A stretch of DNA of 64,000 nt from Aurelia coerulea (lineage: Eukaryota > Cnidaria > Scyphozoa > Semaeostomeae > Ulmaridae), in NCBI GenBank assembly GCA_039566865.1, contig CM076943.1, forward strand, positions 16,416,001-16,480,000. The letters run 5' to 3'. Made by a program: the position numbers and the translations under genes. Positions 22,858-35,043 of the stretch are shown piece by piece. The notes under the pieces were generated by a model that was not told the origin of the DNA, searched no databases, and saw only the letters and a program-made list of their open reading frames with translations. Position 1 is the first letter of the stretch. The number at the start of each line of letters is the position of its first letter.

Positions 22858-25642
22858 CCCTATCAGCCTAGGGTATTTGTTGCTCTAGGAAGACCAGGGG
22901 AGGGAGCTGATTCAGCCCTCCTGTTTTATTTCTGTTCTGGACAACATAGAGCCAGGGGCGCACATTAGGGGGGTGTGGGGGTGATACACTCCCCCAATAA
23001 TTTCTGAGTCGGTCCAAAAATCTCCTCGTTAGGGAAAAGTCGGTCCACGATAAGATCGAAAGGACCGATTTTGTAGACCTGGTGGACCGACCGACCACGA
23101 CAAAGCTTCAAAACGTCCACGATAGTTTGAATCCAAGTTTTTGTTCCGATTTTTGAATGTTTTTGGGAAGGTCGGCCCATGGAAGACAGTTAGAATATTC
23201 ACAAGAAATGCTTGACAATAATTTCGGAAAGTCGTTCAAAGCTAAAGTAGAGGATGGCATTTAAAAAAAAAATTCTTAGACGTATCGCAGAATTGGCCAA
23301 GGCTTCCACTTTTAGGGGAAAGCAATCATTTGATTGTGAGAAGCGTTCCAAGACAAAGTGAAAGATGTTTGTTCCGCAAAGATTGTCCCGAAGGAACAAT
23401 ACTGTTGCAAATGATCAAAGTTTCCAATCTGGCACTGGGGTGCCGGTGGTGGTAGTTAGGTGACATTGGAAATCGGACACGAGTGAATGAATCCCAAAAA
23501 TTAAAGGAAACATGGGGTACAAATAGTATCCATCAAAGGTGGTGTACGCTTCTACTCTACTAAAAGCTAACACTGCAGACACTAAAATCGAGAAGGGAAA
23601 CCTACTTAGAGGAAAAACACACTAAGACCACTCGCCTTATCTATGCTTATGCTTGGGGGGTGAAGGAGTCGTTGTACTGAAGATTACGCCTACATTTGAA
23701 ACTCCAAATCCGTGATCATCACATGAGGCAAAATCTTAAGTAACCAATCAAAGAGATTGGATGTGTGACATGTCAATAAAAAAGGATTGCGCCAAAGACA
23801 AGAACCATAGTTCAGTGAACTGCTAATTAAACCATTGTCTTTCCATTTAAGAATTAAGAGTAAGAAGAGAAGGCTAATGTAATGCACGAAGCAGTCAGTA
23901 GAATTATCATTCCTAAGTTTTCCTGAGGATGGTAATTCATGAAAGAGAGCCTGTCACAAAATGGTCAAAAATCTTTTTTGAAACTGGCAAGCATGGGATC
24001 GGGAGAGGTGTTCTAAGCCAAAATAGAGGGCGTGTCCTCAAAAAAATTCCTGGAGGCTTCGCTCCCAGACCCCTTTTTGGTTTCCTCGTTGCTTTGCTCA
24101 AGTCAAAGTTCCTAATGAGTATGAACAGCTTGCCATACGTTCAGTCGGTCTGAAAAAATTGAGAAAGAGCCTTGAAACTTGGCATGTGTACCCATGTGTA
24201 TAGCTGTTTTAGTTGTGTCACATGACATGCTCACGACGTCACAATGTAGCATTTTGAAATCCATCGGGTTCAGTACAAAAATTTTCAATTGTTGATTGCG
24301 AGAAGACGGACAGCAACAATTTTAGTGTATTAAATGACTAAATTTAGTAAAAAGTGATCATGTCATCACACAGGAATTAAAAGAATTCGCGCATGCTTAC
24401 AGCCGAAATACGAATAATCATACCTATAAATAGGCCTTTATCTATAGTATCAAAAGGTTTTTAAAAACGGAGTTCTGTAATACACATCTCTAATCTGAAA
24501 TAAAACGGTGGATTTTGATACATTTCGAGGTGCTGAATACGAATTAAAAAGTTCACACCTCTAGGGGGCGCAGTTGTTTCAAAAACCAGGGGCCTAGGTT
24601 TTGATGACGTCACAATAGCCTTTTGCGAAAAAATTTGTGATAATTGAATTTGAATTGTTTAGCCCCCAAGAGATCAATCTGATGAAATATTTTGCATTAG
24701 AAACATATGTTCCAGCTCTTATAATTTCTGATCTACGAGCCTTTAAAGTTTTCAAAAATTGCTGACTAAGCATTTTTTGTAAATTTTTATTTTCGGTTAC
24801 ATACATCCAATTTTTACTTGCAAAATGTCATTCGATTCATCCCAACAAGCTCTATAAGATAGTGCTAATCGTATCTGTGTATACTGTTCTGATTTTGTTT
24901 CACAGATGGAACAAATTTCCTTTGTTCCATGTATGTTCATTCACTAAGGAAATTTAAAGCCTATTGTGCTAAAAGTAGAAACTAAAAAAATTTGAAAAGT
25001 TTATATTTTTGAACTATGACATGTTTCCTAATATTTGAAACAAATTTGGAGAAAATCGGTTGAGTGGTTGATTAAATAGAATTTTTCTGGTTAAGAAGGT
25101 ATAAATTTGCCAATTTTCCTCAGGTTTTCGGTTGCCTAGCAGCGAATCACGTGACTTATTAATTGTCATTGTTATATTTGAATAGCCAAATGTCTAAGGA
25201 ACAAAAGGGGTAAGTCTTGCTGTTATATCTTTTGTAGTTTTGGAGAAAAAGAGGTCCTGTCCTTTTATCTGGTAAATATAAACTCATAATGAATCAAATT
25301 AATAAGATGAAGCAAATTAGACTTAAAAAAAATTATATTTTGCACTTCTTTATTAGAACAATGACGTCATAAATGTGAATGACGTCAAAGATTTTAAATT
25401 TTGCTATCAAATGAAAGTACTCACCAACTACGGACATTTTAAGCTTTTTTGTTGACTACTCTCCAAATATGGTATTACTGTGGTCACATGATCAGGGGTA
25501 GAACAATGAAATGTTAAGAATTTAATCGCCTATGAAATTTGAGTCAAAGTCACCAAAACTGATGGTTATATCTCTTGTCGTTTTAGCGTAACGCAGCAAA
25601 GTCTGGTAGGGGGGTTAAAAAGGCCCCCCAGTACAAATAGGG
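22858..25642. mobile_element. piggyBac-like TTAA-flanked sequence in the NLR intron
   Basis: CCCTATCAGCCTAGGG at 22858 follows TTAA (22854-22857). AAATAGGG at 25635-25642 is followed by TTAA. CCCTA ends and TTAA targets are those of piggyBac. The right half shares blocks with the element at 31122-32005 (GGTTGCCTAGCA, AATCACGTGACT, TGACGTCA, ATGAAAGTACTCA). The left end resembles the subfamily at 48550-49773 instead, so this may be two elements rather than one. Diverged repeats of about 150 bp (CATTCTAAG...GTCCTCAAA) fill 23200-24060 and recur at 39895-40340. No transposase was found. Confidence 0.5.
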
Positions 25643-25849
25643 TTAATACAAACTGTTTGCCATTATTGCCCAATATATTAATCTATAGACCTTATTCATA
25701 ATCAATTTCAATTCGAGCTGCATAAGGCAAATCCCAGCACAGCAAGAGACCTATACACCATGCCCATTTGATGCAGATACACATACACAACTATTTCATG
25801 CGTTGTTTAGAGAAATGCACGCTTTTGGGAATTATGTCTCGTTCAATTC

Positions 25850-26110
25850 CTGCCCTGACCATCCCCTCCGGGACACCCCCGGGCATTTGCTAAAAAAATA
25901 TTCCCGGCCCCCGGGCATTTGAACGTCAATTTTTCCCCGGCCCTGGGCATTTGAGTGGCACTTGACAGAAACAGCAGCTTTTTCTTATACAGTAACTGGG
26001 AACATGGCATTTTCTCAGTGCCCGACCCCCGGGCATTCATCCCATCAAATTTATCCGGCCCCCGGGCATTTGTGCAGGTAATTTTTGTTGACCCCCGGGC
26101 TTCCCGGGTA
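25850..26110. repeat. CCCCCGGGCATTTG minisatellite
   Basis: The core CCCCCGGGCATT(TG) recurs about seven times at irregular 25-60 bp spacing, then TTCCCGGGTATTC and short ATTCAATAA repeats close the array. CCCGGG is self-complementary, so each unit could pair with any other. Located in the NLR intron. Confidence 0.75.
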
Positions 26111-27225
26111 TTCAATAATTCAATAATATTCAATAAGGATATTCAATAAGGATATAGGATATTCAATAACACCTGCCAACAAATAACCTCTTACGGCTCC
26201 GAAATAAAAGATAAATGTTGTCTCATGATGAATTGATGGATATACACAGGAATGTTCTTGATCGCTTGTTAAATAGAATCTAAGCAGCATATAAAACTTT
26301 GATGAAAATAACCATGCAAAGACAATGGGCCGTACCACTTGCCGCACCATATTTGGGTAACTTATTGTAGTAAACAGGAAATACTGATATGTGATTGGCT
26401 AAACAGTGACCGCAAGTGGCTTGAGCAACTTTTATATGCTTACATTCCCTTTAATATAAACGAGATGTTGCCCCTTCTGTCTTAGCCATTGTTATACGGT
26501 TGAAGTTCAAACTGTATCAACAGCAAAGAAACCAGGCGCGAGAACCTCTTTGTTTCTTTCGCTAATCCTTGCTTGGATTGTGGCCTGATTCTTCCCACCA
26601 AACATGCTTTCTGCGCATGATCACAGGTTTCCTGTTTGGGGGATAATCGTTGCTTTGAACTTTGATGATTCGTATCCCCAAAAATATTTCCTCGTGAACG
26701 TGCTGCAACGATAATTATTTTTGAAGGAGAGGATCTTGACCTTTCCGATATCGAGGATGATGTACCTATGCGCTCTGAAAATGACGTATTACGATTATTT
26801 CAGTCAACATCGGAGTCTTATTTGCTTTTGATTGTGACCATGGCCTCACATAGTGGGGCCTACATCGATCCAACAATCGATCGATAAACATGATGATGAT
26901 AATGACAATGATAATAATGCAGGTTTACTTGTTCAAGGTAGAAATTATGTTATCAGTCAAGGGCCTTTTCAAATGAAAATGATACGAAAAAGAGGCATAA
27001 AATAACACCAAGTTTGATACTGTGTTCATTACTGTTTTACGGTCAAATGCAATTATAATTGGCTTTTAAAAAATTAATTACATAATATATTCAGTTTTTC
27101 AGCGTAAACTTCCATCAGGATATTTCTTCATGCCATCTAATGTTCAGCCAATTAAATGAAGCTACTACAGTTTTCAAATGTCTACATACCAGGCTACACG
27201 CTAAATTTCAAAATGAAAGACTTAC
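26111..27225. other. NLR intron, 5' part
   Basis: A stretch at 26205-26270 (GTCTCATGATGAATTGATGG and flanks) recurs at 43290-43360, so it belongs to a dispersed repeat. A short (GAT)n-like tract is at 26893-26920. Nothing else is recognised. Confidence 0.4.
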
Positions 27226-27430
27226 CTAGAACTGTCTCGTCTGGTCTTTGCGGCATACAGTTATTAAGAATAATATTGTTGTTTGTACCAATGACCGCCA
27301 AACCTCCAGCTACGTTGATCTGGGCTTGTATGCCTATCGCTTCTTCAACGTCTGCCATTGCTGAGCCTACAGCGGCCGCCATATTACTGGCGTAGCCTGG
27401 ATATCTGCTGAGAAGAGTGCTTTCCACTAC
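27226..27430 (-). CDS. NLR gene, upstream exon (linker before the NB-ARC)
   Basis: The minus strand has TTGCAG ahead of base 27430 and GTAAGT after base 27226. Between them 68 codons plus one base are open. The terminal exon starts with two bases, so the phase fits exactly and the junction codon becomes Asp. The peptide is Ala/Val-rich and ends AGGLAVIGTNNNIILNNC. A short Gly/Asn strand like this often precedes the ATPase in cnidarian NLR-like proteins (recollection, not checked). The exon encoding any N-terminal effector domain (Death, CARD, TIR or other) is not seen further upstream. Confidence 0.72.
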
Positions 27431-27879
27431 CTGCAAGGATGAGCAGATAAATCAAACGAAGAGGTCTTCGCAAATGCAAACAATTTGACCATCCAAAACA
27501 GTCCTTGCAACATCAGGTCATAGTTAACTATGGTCAGCTACTCTTTAAAAGAGAATGAAAGTCTGCCAGAAAGAAATTTGAAGAAACGGTGCACCCAAGT
27601 CGTTATCCAGTCAGGGTAGCATGAAACAATGCTTTGATGCTAAGCAAGTGTCCAAGTGAAGCAAAAGCGAGAAAGGCAAAGACACGACAACACGACAAGT
27701 ATGTTATAAATAAAAGATTTGACATTGAAACAATTGCCTTCCAAATTAATTTACTGGTGGCGAGATTACAACAATTATTGAAGACATGGAAATAACTGTG
27801 AGCATATACCGCAATCAACTAGTCACGTGATACATGACGTTATCAAACAACTGTCTAGACCGGCCCCAAGTCTATTTCG
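27431..27879. other. No recognisable feature
   Basis: Upstream of the NLR exon. No further exon with convincing splice sites was found. Confidence 0.35.
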
Positions 27880-28185
27880 TGAAGTCCGTCTTAATAATCC
27901 CTTTCCCATTATAGAACATATACACGTTGAGTCCTGAAGGATACCCTGTTCCAAGTTTATTTTGATGCGTTTCTCCTCTGTTTTCTTCTTGTGCTTTCTA
28001 AGTTGCATATAGGAGGCCTAGATCATCATTAAAATGGTTTGGTAGATTGTATTGGTGTGAATGGTGTGAAATATTGCTGCCCTGATCGTTTTCGTGTTGT
28101 TCATCTAAATGTGTCCTGTTCCTAACACTCCTCAAAAGTTCTCCGCATCAGTTGTTGATCTGTTGCTGATTCTATAAATCAAAAT
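27880..28185 (-). pseudogene. Penelope-like GIY-YIG tail, decayed
   Basis: The minus strand reads, over several frames, INNR.GELLRSVRNRTHLDEQH, GSNISHH, YNLPNHFNDD and LGTGYPSGLNV. This is the same order as the C-terminal end of the Penelope element at 17147-18349 (NNRFGEHLRNVRNKTHLEEQH, SNISHHFN, YPSGLN). At least two frameshifts; no RT. Confidence 0.7.
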
Positions 28186-28239
28186 TTCATTCTGATATCT
28201 TTCCTCAATCTCATCCTAGTTGCTTTCACGGGGAGGGGG

Positions 28240-28565
28240 GGGTGGAGGGGGGTTCTTCCATAGTAAAGGTACCTGGTGTTGTGCCGCGAGCAAGGGTATA
28301 CTTTTTCGGACTTTTAGTCTAGCCAAGGGTATACTTTTTTGCAATTTTGGCCAGCAACAGTCTAGCCAATGGTATAATTTTTGACACTATTGGTCTAGAG
28401 AACGGTCATGGTATCATATTTGGTACAAATTTGACAATATTAGTCGAGGAAATGGTGAAAATTGGTCTAGCCAAGGGTACCATTTTCGTAAAAATTAGTC
28501 TTAGCCAACGGTACCCTTTTGAAGATGCTCGCGGCAGACCCCTACCCAAAATTTTGCCAAGAACA
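28240..28565. repeat. Second copy of the GGTCTAGCCAAGGGTA repeat
   Basis: Same order of motifs as 4905-5660: G runs, CATAGTAAAGGTACCTGG, repeated TCTAGCCAAGGGTA, and GCGGCAGACCCCTACCC at the right. Shorter by internal loss of units. Confidence 0.72.
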
Positions 28566-29490
28566 AAGTGGTTGCTTTACCTCTATCTCTCGAGCCCTCT
28601 TCCGGAATGTTGGAATGGTGGATCCAGGAAATAGCGGATCCAGGAACTACCGTGAAGGGAACTCTAAGACGGACTGAAGAGATAGACTTGGGGCAAGTCT
28701 ACCAAACATCCTAAACCATGAGGAGTTTTGTCCTTCTAATCCAATATATGATTGAAGAGGAGCAATTAATTTATGTTCCGATGAAACAAGGTTTTATCTG
28801 TTATAAACGTTTCTGTAAAAGTCTGCGAGGATTTCATGAACGTTGGAATTTAGCCACCAGGGCCATTTTCCTTCAGAGTATAAATTAATCATTTGGATCT
28901 CCACGCATGATGTGCCTATTAAATAGTTTTATCAGTAAACCTGCCACGAAGTGATAATCTAAGAGCGTCGGCAAATTAGCTCATCAAAGATTCCCTGATA
29001 ATAACTTCCCTCACCAGTGTGAAGAACCGTGCAAGTAGTTCTTTCAAAATGCTCTGTTGATTCGAGAATGCACCTGTTACGAAATGTACTAATGGTGGGT
29101 AAAACTAAAACACTCGCCGTAGATAGAGCAGAAACTGCTTAAGATGATTTCATTTCATTGGACAATCTGAAATAAGGAACTGTTTGGATACATTAAGCTT
29201 TTTGAAATGATAAATCAAGAGTGTAAGACCCAAAGAAGAAAATATAAAGTGTTGCCTAATTTCGGGATCTGTTGCAGGGAGCTAGGGGCGCTCAAGAAAA
29301 GACTTTTTGTGCACGCGAGAGCAGTTTCTGCTCCGTCCCCAGCCTTTGAAGGCCATTGTTCCCTAAATCTATAAGTGATCATATCCAACATGTTCAATTG
29401 TTTGTAGAATTTTTACAGGCTAAAATCAGTCACTCCGATCAGATTTTGCAAGGAGTTTTGCCTTACAATGACTTGAACACCCTTTGGTAT
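28566..29490. other. No recognisable feature
   Basis: No gene or clear repeat was recognised in this AT-rich stretch. Confidence 0.35.
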
Positions 29491-29498
29491 GTGATATC

Positions 29499-29941
29499 CC
29501 CGGGGGGGGTACTCCCATTGTGGCCTGACAGGGGTCCAGTCAGGGTTAGAAAGGGCCAACGCAAACATTTTGAAAAATACCCTCAAATGGTAGTATCTTT
29601 TTACAGAAACCGCCAAACAGTAGTTCGTGGACCTAAAATTGGACCATTTGGTAGCATCTAATAGTGACAATTTTCTGCAGTTTTTCAAAATTTTCTATTG
29701 TAAACTGTTTGAACAAAGCAAGAAAACTTCTGAATTCATTGATAATTATTTCTGCAAAAATGACCCTATTGCCGTGCAGAGGAGTCTACTAAAATGAAAT
29801 CTTATAACTGGCCAGGAATCTTGGAATACCCCCAATTGGTAGTAGGAGTTTGACAAATAGGGCCATTTGGTAGCCGTGTCGTAAGACCCTCAATCCGACT
29901 GGACCCCCTGTTAGGCCATAATGGGGATACCCCCCCCCGGG
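29499..29941. mobile_element. hAT-like MITE with CCCGGGGGGGG ends
   Basis: Starts CCCGGGGGGGGTACTCCCAT and ends with the inverse ATGGGGATACCCCCCCCCGGG. GTGATATC is present on both sides (29491-29498 and 29942-29949), a perfect 8-bp target duplication. The TIRs extend inward over TGTGGCCTGACAGGGGTCC with a few changes. No transposase. Confidence 0.85.
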
Positions 29942-29949
29942 GTGATATC

Positions 29950-30445
29950 CCATTCGGAGGAAAAGCAAGTCTTGGCCCTAGAGAGGATTCCACAAGGATT
30001 CCAGACAGGAGTCTTTTAATGATCATTTTATAAGAACTTATTCAGAGGAAATGTGTTTTCTCCAGAGGAGAAAATATCAGCTAATACATTACATGTAAAG
30101 CTTGGTCTCCATACAGTCATGAGTGACGGGGACAGTGCTGAGACACAGCTGTACCAGTGCTGAGACAATGCTGCGACGTTTTCAATTTTAATGGAAACGC
30201 TTCCTTACGGCGGCTCTACCATGGCTGCGACTAACACCACATAACAGTTGAATTTAATTTAACTTTCCCGGCCCTTAACGCTTCAGCCACGAGAAATTTT
30301 AACGGAAATATAGAGCCCCATCGCCCTGTTCCGATCACTAGGCTGCCTGTGGGCGCTTTTTGTGTACAATCTCGCGATGTTTGCTTACAAGGGGAATGGG
30401 TCCTACAATTAAAAGAAGGGTGTGAAAAAATTCTTTGCTGTCGCC
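29950..30445. other. Relatively CpG-rich stretch
   Basis: 30130-30330 is locally richer in CG than its surroundings and leads to the possible first exon at 30446. A motif starting TAGAGCCCCATCGCCCTGTT at 30313 is shared for about 29 bp with 56798. No other feature. Confidence 0.35.
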
Positions 30446-30530
30446 ATGAGCTTCAAGTTCAGACGTGATTTACTTTTTTGGCGTCTGAATCCAGCGGTTA
30501 TGCTGAAAAAGGCCTACCTGTCACGGAATC
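30446..30530 (+). CDS. Possible first coding exon, unidentified
   Basis: ATG at 30446 opens 28 codons (MSFKFRRDLLFWRLNP at the start) that run into a strong donor, AATC|GTAAGT, at 30531. The peptide is basic and aromatic and I do not recognise it. No downstream exon was found, so this could be a chance combination of ATG and donor. Confidence 0.2.
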
Positions 30531-30765
30531 GTAAGTATAGGTCACCATTTTCCGCTTTGCTTTCACTGGCAGCAATTAAATTTTCTCTTGTTTTTCCGCT
30601 ACTGTTCATCAGAACCGCAATAAAAACACTTTAACCTTTACTCCAGCTCTCTAAACGGATATTCACAAAAGAATCTCGATCATAATATCTTCTGCTTCCA
30701 AGCCGGTGGTAAAGTTCTAACTGCAGTCAGATAGGCTACAGATCGCCCTCTTCCAATCACGAGAT

Positions 30766-32975
30766 TTATTTGTTCTTGACATTTAGCTGACATACATTTG
30801 GGTGCAAATCAACTGTTTTTGTTTCAAGAAGTTTTCTTTCATTTTGAAACTGTGGGCACACCATGATGAAATGAACTTCATTACCAATAGTCTTGATTCC
30901 AATTGACAGAAAGTACTTGCAGTGCCTTTCACATCTCGATATCACGTTTTTTCCAAATCCTCCAGCTTCAATTTCGAGATTATGTGCACTCATTCTCAGT
31001 TTTGAAAAGCATTGCCTTCTCTTGAAGTCATTTATAGTGTCCAGGTATGTTTCGAACATAATAACCGACTTTATCTGAGCATAAGTGCAAAGTTTTTTAT
31101 CTTGCGCTAGATGTTCATTAACCCTATTTTAACCGGGGGGGGGCGTTTTTCGCCCCCTATCGGATTTTTTTTAATAGCTCCCAAATGATGGCACTTACAA
31201 TGCTAAAACTCCTTGAATTTTCCTAAAATTTAGTTGGCAATCAGAAAATAGAAATTTAAATACCTATTGTTTGACCACGTGACCACCACATGCCCATATT
31301 TGGAGAGTGGTCACAAAGAAATTCTTTAAAACGGCTCTAATTTCTTCCTTTGTTACTAAATCTCAACAATATATATACCATTCGATTCGTCTTGATGAGT
31401 ACTTTCATTTGATATATAATTTATTCATATTTGCTGACATCAGCAGTTTATTATTTCTATGACGTCATAAATATTTATGACGTCATATTCCTAATGAATG
31501 AGTAATTTTTCATGCAAAACTGATGGAATTACCTCAAATATCGATAAAGGTACTTGATTTCACCAATAATATGCGAAATTAATGGTTTAAATCATAATTA
31601 TTGAGCAAACAATTTTGCATTGAATCAAATTTTCATTATTTAATTAGTTAATTCATTAGAAACCACAAATATCCGTATGAAACCATATGAAACTACAAAT
31701 TAATGATATCATTCATGTATTTGGATGGTTTTTTGCCAATTTTATCTAGCTATTTGCTAATAATGGGCCCTTTTCTGCAAATAGCTCGATTTTCTCAAAA
31801 TTTGCATTGTTTTTGGTTGCCTAGCAACCAATCACGTGACTATTGATTGATTGGTACTATTTTTAGATTCTCCTTTGTTCAATTATGACACAGTGCAAGT
31901 TTCATTGTCATAGCTGTTATATTTGCGGAGAAAAACAGGGGGGGGGGTGAAAAAGGCCCCCCCCCCCCGGTAGAAAATCACTTTTTTTACCCGGTTAAAA
32001 TAGGGTTAAGATTAAACAAGGTGTAATGTTCGAAAAAACTCCTAACTTTTGATTTGATAGTAGAGATGTTGTCGCAAGGTGCAATATTATATTTTGGATG
32101 CAATTCACGTACCAATGATACCCAGTTAACATAACCCAGATCAGCAGCGTCGCACAGGAAGCGAAAGGACCTACAGGCGAATCGATGCGGTTCAGAAACA
32201 TTTAGTAAATTCAATCTTGCATTGAATTTCAACATGGATACATGTCTATTCAACTGAAGGGGTATTCTTCCAAACTTAGCATAAACTGCATCAGTACAGG
32301 TTGTTGATTTCACCCCCAGGATATACTTGCACGCAGAAAGGTGTAATCGTTCCAACGTAACAAATTCTTCATAGCCCTAAATTTCGGAAGCATAATTCAA
32401 AATAGGGGCAATGGTTTGATCGAAAAATTAGAGAAAAAGTCTTGGTTGTAGGCCGTTAAAATCTTTGCATTTAGAAATAAGTGAATAGTACGCTTTCCAG
32501 GCCTTTTGCTTTATTATTTCAATGTGTTCATTGACAGAGCAGTTAGAATTAATTGTGAAACCAAGGTATTTGTATGAATCACATTCTTGTATTTCAGTGT
32601 CACCAAATTACCATTTTTGTTTTCATCTATTTCTCCTTTTGTTTTTTCTGAGGACCATTACTTTGGTTTCACCAACGTTGACACTCATTTGAATCTGTTT
32701 CGTAAAGTCATTTAACACATCGATTTGTTTTTGAAGATCTTCCGCGGATTCTGCGAGTAATATCAAATCAACTGCATACATTAGTGAATGAACGACATCT
32801 TCTCCGAACCTAATTCCTTTCGCTTTTGAGCTTACATCTGCGTCTAAATCATTTAATAATAGTGCAAAAAGCATTGGACAAAGGAGACATCCCTGTCTTA
32901 CCCCGCGAGAACAACTGTAGAAATTAGTAAGACAGGGATGCATTACAATATCACGAACTAATTCACAACAACTAA
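30766..32975 (-). pseudogene. Non-LTR retrotransposon RT, split by a TTAA element
   Basis: The minus strand reads RGVRQGCLLCPMLFALLLND, then a YADD-like site mutated to YAVD (LMYAVDLILLAES), DLQKQIDVL and KTKVM-like VGETKVMVL. After a gap with stops comes LHLSACKYILGVK, then LNRHVSMLKF. The reading breaks at the TTAA insertion and resumes with FETYLDTINDFKRRQCFSKL and a Cys/His block (CERHCKYF...VHFIMVCPQF) typical of the RT C-terminus. Loss of a catalytic Asp and internal stops make it dead. The frame is continuous across the insertion if the element at 31122-32005 and one TTAA are left out. Confidence 0.85.
31122..32005. mobile_element. piggyBac-like MITE, subfamily A
   Basis: Starts CCCTATTTTAACCGGG and ends with its inverse CCGGTTAAAATAGGG; TTAA is at 31118-31121 and 32006-32009. 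The host LINE frame is restored exactly by removing the element plus one TTAA. The interior carries palindromic TGACGTCA twice near 31460-31490, CACGTG at 31266 and 31833, and G/C runs near both ends. No transposase ORF. Confidence 0.88.
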
Positions 32976-33239
32976 TTACAAGAAAGGAAAAAAAATAAAG
33001 GAAAGAAAGAAAAATAAATAAATTTTTACAAGAAAAAGAAACCTATGATACAATGTAATATAACATGCCTGATAATGATTATCTACAAATCGTGCAATTG
33101 CATGTCTCCACTCCAATTTTTGATGTCTTTCTTGAATATAGCAACTGATGAATGATGAAGCGCTCTTTATTAAATCAGGCATGCTGTTCCATAAGTGGCT
33201 GCCTCGAAGCTTGATAGAATCAAATTATGAATGCTAAAC

Positions 33240-33776
33240 CCCAGGGGGGGTACTTGGGTATATTCAGGATAGGGGTGCTCAGGTTACTTTTTTGGGTCTA
33301 AAATTTAGGCAAGGATTATTTTTTCGGGTCAATTATTTGGACAGTTATTTTTTGGGTTCAAGAAATTCTGGCTTATTTTCTTGGGTCTCAAATATGAGAA
33401 AAAGTCAAAAAATTGAGAAAAACACAATTTACAAACAAAATTAGATTCAAGTAACAGTACTAAAATAAAAAAACATAAATATCCAAACATATTATAAGAA
33501 ATCTAATCAGTTAGGGCACTTTTATGCAAATTTAAGATACTGACTTCATAACTTTTGGCCCGGGGGGGGGGGGGGGTAACTCCAGTACTCAGTGGTGTGC
33601 CATATTTTAGGGTTCCTTTTTTCATCAGAAGTTCCGGACTTTTGGGTATGTAAGATCGGAATAATTATTTTTTTGGGTCTATTTTCATGCTAGAAATTAT
33701 TTTTTTGGGTTGATGCGTTGTACCCCAGCCTGAGCACTCCTATCCCAAATATGCCTGAGTACCCCCCCCCCCTGGG
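33240..33776. mobile_element. hAT-like MITE with CCCAGGGGGGG ends
   Basis: Starts CCCAGGGGGGGTACTTGGGT and ends with an inverse C run plus TGGG. TGCTAAAC lies outside both ends (33232-33239 and 33777-33784), a perfect 8-bp duplication within a LINE. A second G-run terminus near 33560 (CCCGGGGGG...TAACTCCAG) suggests a related copy nested inside. The interior repeats TTTTTTGGGTC motifs. Confidence 0.85.
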
Positions 33777-34325
33777 TGCTAAACATAACACTTTTTCGTT
33801 GCAAGGATTTGTGATAAATCTTTTATGTCATTTTTCGTGTCCTTTCTAATAAGACTTTCCTGCATGAAGGACGGATTAGTGCTTTTAAATGTTTTGTGTA
33901 TTTAAATCAGAAGTACACGAAGGTTTTGGATGTAGATAGTTGCTTCATTGCTCTTTGCCAGCAAAACTTCAAATGTGGATTCGTGATCGTCAAGTAGCAT
34001 CCTAAGAGCTATTTTGTGTACTCCGTTGTCATGTGATGTTTTTACGCAAAAAGGCCGGTTGATGCAATGAAAGATTGGTACAATAGTTTTGCGTTTTGGA
34101 GATCTAGACAGTTAGCAACCCTAGCAACTGCACTCACAACGTTGAATCACTTGTGACACCTTGTAGCTTCACCTCTTTGGAGGTGGTTATTGCTTCTCCA
34201 TTACCTTTCAAAGACAAACGTTGGTGCTTTTTAAGACCAAGAAACATTACCTGAAATTTCGTTGGATTTTTCTCCATAAAATTTGAGTCAAAGATGTAAC
34301 GATGTTATGAGTAAAAATGTAAAGA

Positions 34326-34589
34326 TTGAGTAAAGATGTTAGAAAGAAATTGTCATTGAACAGCAACCGTCAGATATTAAAGCAAGATAAAGGACGTGCT
34401 GTTGCTATCCTTGACAGTGAGGCCTATAAATCACAATGTTTGTCCATTCTCCAAACTGTGCAATTCAAGAAGCTTAAAAAAGATCCAGCAAAAACGTTGG
34501 AAGCTAAGGTACACAGATTTGAGTCAAAATATTTTAGGGTATTATGGATATCAATTTCTAGTTTGGCAATCATTGATTCAACGTCATGA
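34326..34589 (+). pseudogene. Penelope RT N-terminal fragment
   Basis: ILKQDKGRAVAILDSEAYKS followed by KKLKKDPAKTLEAK is the Penelope block (ADKG.AVVI.D...Y) ahead of the RT fingers. About 85 codons, then an unrelated continuation. It lies antisense within the LINE at 33060-34720. Confidence 0.75.
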
Positions 34590-34779
34590 GACAACGGATA
34601 ATCGTATTACTATCAGCAAAATTACAGATCTCAGAAGCCTCCGTTGCGTAAAACATGTCATTAAGGAATATTGAATAGCAAAGGACCTAATACTGATCCT
34701 GCGGGACACCTGATCTAACATCGAGCTGCTATATGTTGATTTTATTTTTACGCGCTGTTTCTTTTATGTTAAGTAACTA

Positions 34780-35041
34780 CCGCAAAAGCTCTATTAAGCC
34801 CCCGGCGGCCTTTTTTAATTTGGGCACTCTTCGGACCTTTTCGCACCATATTTTGTAGTTTAGAAATACAATTTTACGCGTTAAATACATGAATTCGACA
34901 AAGTTTTATCTCAAAGCACATCAAAATTAACATGCAAGCTTAATTAGCTCAATAAATGGGAATCTTTGGTAACCTCTGGAATTTTATATAAGTTGAGGGG
35001 CTTAATAGAGAGGGGGGGAGACTTAATAGAGTTTTTTCTGC
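34780..35041. mobile_element. MITE with TA duplication and CTCTATTAAG ends
   Basis: CCGCAAAAGCTCTATTAAGC at the left faces CTTAATAGAGTTTTTTCTGC at the right, with TA on both sides (34778-34779 and 35042-35043). The G/C run inside each end is on opposite strands. No ORF. Confidence 0.6.
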
Positions 35042-35043
35042 TA

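Larger units (their letters stand above)
33060..34720 (-). pseudogene. CR1-type LINE, interrupted by two elements
   Basis: On the minus strand the order is: an eroded GVPQGSVLGPLLFN block and ICNFADSNTII (YADD to FADS) at 34720-34590; FMEKNPTKFQVMFLG and VKLQGVTSDS at 34310-34150; HKIALRMLLDDHESTFE at 34010-33960; a NPSFM block; then IKLRGSHLWNSMPDLIKS at 33230-33165 and a frameshifted tail. This is the normal order of a CR1/Jockey RT. It is broken by a Penelope fragment (34326-34589) and a hAT-like MITE (33240-33776). Catalytic residues are lost. Confidence 0.75.
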
